Source of the DNA: Candidatus Alloscillospira gallinarum
GTDB lineage: Bacteria > Bacillota > Clostridia > Oscillospirales > Oscillospiraceae
Assembly (NCBI GenBank): GCA_904420055.1
Contig: CAJFTV010000095.1
Span: 1 to 5,656 of the forward strand
Direction of reading: 5' to 3'
Length of the DNA: 5,656 nt
Shown here: positions 1 to 3,131 of the stretch, piece after piece
Layout: every line of letters begins with the position of its first letter
Position numbering within the stretch: the first letter of the stretch is position 1
The notes under the pieces: generated by a model
What the model was told of the DNA's origin: nothing
Database searches by the model: none
What the model saw: only the letters and a program-made list of their open reading frames with translations
Translations under genes and position numbers: made by a program

Positions 1-117
1 CTCTTTAGCCGTCACAGGGCGGTCACCAGGGTAAAGGGGCCGCGGGGGCTGCTGCATCATCCAGGGAAATGTTCCCTCGGGCTGCCTAGAAGGAGGCATG
101 TTATCAAAATCTACCAT
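1..117 (-). CDS. N-terminal fragment of unrecognised proline-rich protein
   Basis: An open frame of 39 codons runs leftward from an ATG at 117-115 and leaves the window without a stop. The product begins MVDFDNMPPSRQPEGTF and continues with a Met-Gln-Pro-rich stretch (WMMQQPPRPLYP). A Shine-Dalgarno-like AAAGGA lies at 132-127 on the minus strand, 9 nt before the ATG, and a good promoter candidate sits upstream, which together support a real gene. A second in-frame ATG at residue 7 (99-97) has a less convincing upstream signal. There is no signal peptide or membrane segment in the visible part; the Pro/Gln/Met-rich start looks like a flexible tail. I do not recognise the family. It is transcribed divergently from the histidinol-phosphatase gene and shares its AT-rich control region. 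Confidence 0.6.
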   Translation of the reverse strand, partial: MVDFDNMPPSRQPEGTFPWMMQQPPRPLYPGDRPVTAKE

Positions 118-126
118 TTTACATTT

Positions 127-132
127 TCCTTT
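127..132 (-). promoter_or_regulatory. Ribosome binding site of the leftward gene
   Basis: The minus strand reads AAAGGA here, followed by 9 nt and then the ATG at 117-115. This favours that ATG over the in-frame ATG at 99-97. Confidence 0.55.
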
Positions 133-183
133 CACAATTGTTTTAATGCTCTTTTGTTTCTTAAGTTCATTATAACTTGTGAT

Positions 184-212
184 ATTTTAACATTTTTACA
201 TACAAATTGCAA
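184..212 (-). promoter_or_regulatory. Sigma-A-type promoter, leftward gene
   Basis: On the minus strand a -35-like TTGCAA (212-207) is separated by exactly 17 nt from a -10 TAAAAT (189-184) that carries a TG extension (TGTTAAAAT). Transcription would start near 177, giving a leader of about 60 nt before the ATG at 117. A second, nearer TATAAT on the minus strand (174-169) is an alternative -10 but has no good -35 at the right distance. The -35 element is itself the core of an ATTGCAAT palindrome at 206-213, so a protein binding that palindrome would cover the promoter. Confidence 0.5.
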
Positions 213-259
213 TCACTAAAATGCAATAGAACAATGCATAATTGGACAATAATTGCAAT
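206..259. repeat. Cluster of ATTGCAAT-like palindromes, candidate operator
   Basis: The perfect 8-bp palindrome ATTGCAAT occurs at 206-213 and again at 252-259, 46 bp apart. Between them lie AATGCAAT (220-227, one mismatch), ATGCAT (234-239, palindromic) and the spaced inverted repeat ATTG-GA-CAAT (241-250). The 60 bases 181-240 have only 14 G+C, so some AT-rich similarity is expected by chance, but the shared TGCA core is not explained by AT bias alone. One copy overlaps the -35 of the leftward promoter and the other lies just upstream of the rightward one. The cluster could be a regulator binding array; no cognate regulator is identified in the window. Confidence 0.3.
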
Positions 260-260
260 G

Positions 261-289
261 TAGTTTTTTTAACTTCCACATGTTATAAT
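261..289 (+). promoter_or_regulatory. Promoter with extended -10, histidinol-phosphatase gene
   Basis: TGTTATAAT at 281-289 is a perfect extended -10 (TG, one base, TATAAT). The hexamer 17 nt upstream (TAGTTT, 261-266) is a poor -35, which is tolerated when the TG extension is present or when an activator helps. The start would be near 296, giving a 74-nt leader before the ATG at 370. Confidence 0.55.
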
Positions 290-356
290 ACCTTCAACCG
301 CACTATCACTAATTGAAACGGCGATTATTACAGCTTTTACTTTTAAAAGCTTTACC

Positions 357-361
357 GAGGT
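357..361 (+). promoter_or_regulatory. Ribosome binding site that fixes the 370 start
   Basis: GAGGT lies 8 nt before the ATG at 370. The in-frame TTG at 313, which would add 19 residues, has no such site, so 370 is the better start. Confidence 0.7.
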
Positions 362-369
362 ACATTTAT

Positions 370-1185
370 ATGGATATTACTTCAACTCTTCATAACCACT
401 GCACTCTCTGCGACGGAGAGAGCACTCCCCGGGAGATGATAAATGCCGCCATATCACTTGGGTTTACCGACTTTGGCATGTCCTGCCACGGATACGCCCC
501 CTTTGACCCGGAATGCTCTATAGAGAGCGAAAAGGCATACCTCATGGCCATGGCCCGGCTCAAAAAAGAGTATAGCGGCAAAATCCGCCTGTGGTGCGGC
601 ATTGAGGAGGACCTTTTTGCTCCCTCTGCCTGCCGGGAAGAATATGACTACATTATAGGCGACGTGCACTACGCTCACGACCCGGCCTCCGGTGAAAATA
701 TCGCCATCGACGGCTCTGAAAACGACTTTGCACGGGCACTTAACCTAATATACGGCGGCGATGTAATGTGGCTTATCGCACAGTACTACGAGAACATGGT
801 GAAGGCGGCAGAGCAAAAGCCGGATATCCTGGGCCATTTTGATTTGATTGTAAAAAACAACCGCAGCGGCGCCTTTTTCCGTGAAGATGATGACAGGTAC
901 ATAAGCTGTGCTCTTGAAGCCCTCCGCGCCTGCATTGACTGCGGCGTAATTTTTGAGGTAAACACCGGCGCCATGGCCCGCCAAAAACGCGCAGCGCCGT
1001 ATCCGGCCGGTTTCCTGCTCAAAGAGCTTAACCGCCTCGGCGGCAGGGTAACCCTGTCAGCCGACTGCCACAGAAAAGACCTGCTTGTCTCGCACCTTGA
1101 CGCGGCCCTATCCGCCATACAAAGCGCGGGCTTCAAAACCATTTTAGTCTGGGAAAACGGAAAATTCACCGAAAAAGAAATTTAA
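370..1185 (+). CDS. hisJ: Histidinol-phosphatase, PHP family
   Basis: The 271-residue protein is a PHP-domain metal-dependent phosphoesterase of the HisJ/HisK type, expected to hydrolyse L-histidinol phosphate to L-histidinol in the cytosol (histidine biosynthesis). Visible PHP metal-ligand motifs, in order, are HNH at 8-10 with DGE at 15-17, SCHGY with His40, GIEED with Glu79, GDVHY with His100, GHFDL with His156, EVNTG with Asn198, and ADCH with Asp232 and His234. The length fits the family. The ATG at 370 is chosen because of the GAGGT site; an upstream TTG at 313 adds a Leu-rich 19-residue extension absent from the usual start. No other his gene is nearby and a terminator follows, so it appears monocistronic. 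Family assignment is strong; exact substrate is less certain because PHP phosphatases can act on other sugar or alcohol phosphates. Confidence 0.88.
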   Translation: MDITSTLHNHCTLCDGESTPREMINAAISLGFTDFGMSCHGYAPFDPECSIESEKAYLMAMARLKKEYSGKIRLWCGIEEDLFAPSACREEYDYIIGDVHYAHDPASGENIAIDGSENDFARALNLIYGGDVMWLIAQYYENMVKAAEQKPDILGHFDLIVKNNRSGAFFREDDDRYISCALEALRACIDCGVIFEVNTGAMARQKRAAPYPAGFLLKELNRLGGRVTLSADCHRKDLLVSHLDAALSAIQSAGFKTILVWENGKFTEKEI

Positions 1186-1198
1186 AAGACATGAATTT

Positions 1199-1239
1199 AA
1201 ATCCCTCCAGCAGGAAACACTGCAAGTGGAGGGATTTTT
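1199..1239 (+). terminator. Intrinsic terminator after hisJ
   Basis: A perfect 11-bp inverted repeat pairs AAATCCCTCCA (1199-1209) with TGGAGGGATTT (1227-1237), running into a T run (1235-1239). Inside it, GCAG (1210-1213) can pair with CTGC (1220-1223), leaving a three-base bulge (AAG) and a small loop. It lies 14 nt after the hisJ stop and separates hisJ transcription from tepA. It also shows that the ATG at 1191, which would run through this hairpin, is not the tepA start. Confidence 0.88.
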
Positions 1240-1245
1240 GCATCA

Positions 1246-1274
1246 TGGGCACCTCTCTCCAAATACATTATAAA
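1246..1274 (+). promoter_or_regulatory. Candidate tepA promoter
   Basis: TGGGCA (1246-1251) and TATAAA (1269-1274) are 17 nt apart, each matching the sigma-A consensus imperfectly (4 of 6 and 5 of 6). The overlapping string CATTATA (1266-1272) also fits the CATnnTA -10 pattern of the forespore factor sigma-G, although no good sigma-G -35 lies 17-18 nt upstream (the best, TGCATC at 1239-1244, is 21 nt away). Either reading starts transcription close to 1280, leaving a leader of only about 15 nt. Some promoter is expected here because the hisJ terminator ends at 1239 and the tepA start is at 1296. Confidence 0.35.
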
Positions 1275-1281
1275 TATGCAT

Positions 1282-1288
1282 GGAGGAG
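1282..1288 (+). promoter_or_regulatory. Ribosome binding site that fixes the tepA start
   Basis: GGAGGAG lies 7 nt before the ATG at 1296, an almost ideal Shine-Dalgarno site and spacing. It rules out the in-frame ATG at 1191, which would add 35 residues encoded by the terminator. Confidence 0.85.
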
Positions 1289-1295
1289 ACACAAT

Positions 1296-2021
1296 ATGGC
1301 AAGGGAAAAAAGCGCCGGAGAGGACACGCAGAGCGTGGAAAGCCGCGAGCTTCAGGAAATAAAGGAACTGGGGGCGGCATACGCAAAATCGGACAAGGGC
1401 TCCATACAGTGCCTGACTATCGTGGGCCAGGTGGAGGGCCACCAAATTTTGCCTGAGGACAACAAAACCACCAAATACGAACATGTTATGCCCCTTCTGG
1501 CCGCTGTCGAGGAGTCTGATGAGATTGAGGGGCTTTTGGTAATGCTCAACACTATGGGCGGCGACGTGGAGGCCGGTCTTGGAATTGCCGAGCTCATTGC
1601 CAGCATGAAAACCCCCACAGCGTCTCTGGTTCTTGGCGGCGGCCACTCTATCGGCGTGCCTTTGGCAGTGGCGGCAAAGCGCTCGTTTATCGCTCCCTCC
1701 GCCGCCATGACCATACACCCGGTGCGCTTAAACGGCGTTGTAATCGGTGTACCCCAGACGTACAACTATTTTGGAAAAATTCAGGAGAGAATTGTTAAGT
1801 TCATCACTGACAACTCAAACATCTCCCGAAAAAAGATAACAGAGTATATGATGAAAACCGGTGAGCTGGCCGCCGACGTCGGCACGGTAATTTATGGCGA
1901 GGAGGCGGTACAGTCCGGACTTATCGACCAGCTTGGCGGGCTGTCCGACGCGCTGGACTGGCTCCACGGCCAGATAAAGCTGAACAGGCGCCGGAGGATT
2001 AAAAAAACGTCCAAAAAATAA
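1296..2021 (+). CDS. tepA: ClpP-like serine protease, TepA family
   Basis: The 241-residue product belongs to the ClpP/crotonase-fold peptidases, TepA (YmfB) branch. The ClpP-type catalytic triad is visible as Ser118 in GGGHSIG, His141 in TIHPV and Asp194 in AADVGT; the oxyanion/substrate-strand motif NTMGGDVEAG spans 85-94, and GEEAVQSGLID (201-211) matches the ClpP C-terminal helix region. The N-terminus (1-35) is charged, with no signal peptide, and the C-terminus is strongly basic (RRRRIKKTSKK). In B. subtilis the homologue lies close to spoIIIE and has been linked to degradation of small acid-soluble spore proteins during outgrowth and, earlier, to protein export. Here it precedes uppP and ftsK. 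The basic tail might contact nucleic acid or another protein, which is my inference. Ordinary ClpP is excluded because the Ser and Asp motifs differ from its GxASS and DRD forms. Confidence 0.85.
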   Translation: MAREKSAGEDTQSVESRELQEIKELGAAYAKSDKGSIQCLTIVGQVEGHQILPEDNKTTKYEHVMPLLAAVEESDEIEGLLVMLNTMGGDVEAGLGIAELIASMKTPTASLVLGGGHSIGVPLAVAAKRSFIAPSAAMTIHPVRLNGVVIGVPQTYNYFGKIQERIVKFITDNSNISRKKITEYMMKTGELAADVGTVIYGEEAVQSGLIDQLGGLSDALDWLHGQIKLNRRRRIKKTSKK

Positions 2022-2047
2022 TTAAACAATATTCTCTTCGGTGAGTG

Positions 2048-2076
2048 TGGAAATTCCCGCCACAATGTGATATTAT
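2048..2076 (+). promoter_or_regulatory. Candidate promoter for uppP-ftsK
   Basis: TGGAAA (2048-2053) is 17 nt from TATTAT (2071-2076), and the -10 carries a TG extension (TGATATTAT from 2068). Transcription would start near 2083, about 190 nt before the uppP start codon. A short inverted repeat TGTGG/CCACA (2046-2050 and 2060-2064) overlaps the -35 and spacer and could be an operator, though it is only 5 bp. Confidence 0.45.
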
Positions 2077-2195
2077 AAATTTGTGTTGTCTCTTTAGGCA
2101 GGACATTTGAGATCTGGCCGTGCTGCCCTGTGTCAGTGCGGAAATATACAGACCATATCTCAGGTCTGGCCCCGTGTTCGGCACGTCCGGGTTCC

Positions 2196-2214
2196 GGGGT
2201 CAGTTTAGGGGTCA
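2196..2214 (+). repeat. Two GGGGTCA heptamers, 12-nt period
   Basis: GGGGTCA is present at 2196-2202 and 2208-2214 with a GTTTA spacer. Either copy could pair, allowing one G-U pair, with TGGCCCC at 2167-2173, so only one can be paired at a time. The repeat is seen directly; a function is not known. Confidence 0.5.
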
Positions 2215-2219
2215 ATATG

Positions 2220-2253
2220 CCGGCGAAGACTATTTCTTTGTCATCTTCGCCGG
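2220..2253 (+). other. 10-bp hairpin just upstream of the uppP ribosome binding site
   Basis: CCGGCGAAGA (2220-2229) pairs perfectly with TCTTCGCCGG (2244-2253) around a 14-nt loop, ending 7 nt before the GGAGGG site at 2261. No T run follows, so it is not a standard terminator. A weaker alternative stem, TTTGTC/GACAAA (2237-2242 with 2253-2258), would leave the right arm of the strong stem in its loop. It could protect the mRNA 5' side or modulate uppP translation. Confidence 0.5.
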
Positions 2254-2260
2254 ACAAAAT

Positions 2261-2266
2261 GGAGGG
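2261..2266 (+). promoter_or_regulatory. Ribosome binding site supporting a TTG start for uppP
   Basis: GGAGGG lies 7 nt before TTG at 2274. The protein family begins with a short hydrophobic segment directly before the QGVTEFLP motif, which agrees with this start, and no ATG or GTG in frame nearby fits better. Confidence 0.8.
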
Positions 2267-2273
2267 ATAGAGC

Positions 2274-3113
2274 TTGCCGATACTTATAGCTATTTTTCTG
2301 GGAATTGTCCAGGGTGTGACGGAATTTCTGCCCATATCAAGTTCCGGCCACCTCTCAATCCTCCAGAACATATTTAAACTTGACTATTCGGAAGAGGAGC
2401 ACCTGCTTTTCGACGTCATGCTCCATATGGGAACGCTTGTGGCCGTGTGCTTTGTGTACCGAAAGGATATAATGGAAATGATAAGGGGCGTTGTCAAAAT
2501 GTTCAGGGGCGAGCTGGATTTTTCCGCCTTTGGAGACCCCATGATACCGCCCACGCGCCAGGCTCTCTTTATCGTTGTTGCTACGCTGCCGCTTCTCATA
2601 GCGCTTATATTCAACGGTGCGGTAAGCCGCCTGTTTTCCAGCACCGGCTTTATAGCGTTTGCCCTCATTGTGACAGGTACAATCCTGTTTGTATCCGACA
2701 AATACGTCACCCCGGGGCATAAAACTGCAAAGTCCATAACACTGAAAGACGCTGTAATAATCGGCCTTGCACAGGCCTGTGCCGTAATCCCCGGCCTGTC
2801 CCGCTCAGGCACCACAATCGCCGTGGGCATGACATGCGGCCTTACAAGGAACTACGCTATGCGTTTTTCCCTTCTTTTGTCAATCCCCGCAGTTATTGGC
2901 TCTCTCATTGTAAGCCTTATTAAAGCGATAGCTGCCGGAATAAACTGGTCGCTTATTCCCGTATATCTCGTGGGATTTTTGTTCTCCGCGATTGTCGGCT
3001 TTTTAGCTATCCACCTTCTGAAATATATAATCAACAAAAACAAATTCGGAAGGTTCTCATATTACTGCTGGGCTGTCGGCGGTATAACGCTTATACTTTC
3101 CATCATTATCTGA
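2274..3113 (+). CDS. uppP: Undecaprenyl-diphosphatase UppP (BacA)
   Basis: The 279-residue integral membrane protein dephosphorylates undecaprenyl pyrophosphate to undecaprenyl phosphate, the lipid carrier for peptidoglycan and other wall polymers; overproduction gives bacitracin resistance in known members. The two family signatures are intact: the (E/Q)xxxE motif as Q13-GVT-E17 followed by FLPISSSGH with His26, and PGLSRSGTT at 173-181 with Arg177. The rest is a series of hydrophobic membrane segments, roughly 1-25, 47-62, 97-115, 122-141, 158-190, 198-222, 227-250 and 262-279. Length is typical for the family. Translation begins at TTG. ftsK follows after 18 nt on the same strand with its own ribosome binding site, suggesting one transcript. 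The first glutamate of the motif is Gln, a recognised family variant. Confidence 0.95.
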   Translation: MPILIAIFLGIVQGVTEFLPISSSGHLSILQNIFKLDYSEEEHLLFDVMLHMGTLVAVCFVYRKDIMEMIRGVVKMFRGELDFSAFGDPMIPPTRQALFIVVATLPLLIALIFNGAVSRLFSSTGFIAFALIVTGTILFVSDKYVTPGHKTAKSITLKDAVIIGLAQACAVIPGLSRSGTTIAVGMTCGLTRNYAMRFSLLLSIPAVIGSLIVSLIKAIAAGINWSLIPVYLVGFLFSAIVGFLAIHLLKYIINKNKFGRFSYYCWAVGGITLILSIII

Positions 3114-3116
3114 GCT

Positions 3117-3123
3117 GAGGTGA
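3117..3123 (+). promoter_or_regulatory. Ribosome binding site supporting a TTG start for ftsK
   Basis: GAGGTGA lies 8 nt before TTG at 3132, in the 18-nt gap after uppP. The next in-frame candidate, ATG at residue 35, would remove the basic N-terminal tail and start inside the first membrane segment, so TTG is preferred. Confidence 0.8.
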
Positions 3124-3131
3124 AATAACAA

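Larger units (their letters stand above)
2083..2273 (+). other. Long GC-rich leader with several inverted repeats upstream of uppP
   Basis: This non-coding stretch is compositionally unlike the other intergenic region: 29 of the 40 bases at 2161-2200 are G or C. It can form several stems: GGCAG/CTGCC (2097-2101 with 2123-2127), CAGACC/GGTCTG (2149-2154 with 2163-2168), CGTG/CACG around a TTCGG loop (2173-2176 with 2182-2185), and a 10-bp stem at 2220-2253. GAGATCTGG (2109-2117) can instead pair, with one mismatch, to CCATATCTC (2153-2161), competing with the second stem. I do not recognise a known riboswitch or leader family. It may be a cis-regulatory RNA, a small intergenic repeat, or unselected sequence; covariation in relatives would decide. 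Confidence 0.3.

Noticed and set aside
169..174. TATAAT on the minus strand as the main leftward -10
   Set aside because: No acceptable -35 lies 16-18 nt upstream (AAAAAT at 197-192), whereas TTGCAA-17-TAAAAT with a TG extension is better; it may still be a secondary promoter.
313..369. TTG start that would extend the histidinol-phosphatase by 19 residues
   Set aside because: No ribosome binding site precedes 313, the added Leu-rich stretch is not part of the PHP fold, and GAGGT is well placed for ATG at 370.
1191..1295. ATG at 1191 as the tepA start
   Set aside because: The added 35 codons run through the intrinsic terminator, and GGAGGAG is ideally spaced before the ATG at 1296.
1197..1718. 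Long antisense open frame (173 codons) across tepA
   Set aside because: Shadow of the tepA coding frame; its product has no recognisable domain and tepA on the other strand has an intact catalytic triad.
2046..2064. Inverted repeat TGTGG/CCACA as a tepA terminator
   Set aside because: The stem is only 5 bp and is not followed by a T run; it overlaps a promoter candidate instead.
1892..2371. Minus-strand open frame covering the tepA end, the gap and the uppP start
   Set aside because: It overlaps two well-supported genes and has no domain I recognise; the GC-rich gap explains the lack of stops.
2120..2377. Plus-strand open frame (GTG start) covering the uppP leader
   Set aside because: No ribosome binding site, it runs out of frame into uppP, and its translation looks like no known family. 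A small coding gene here is not fully excluded.
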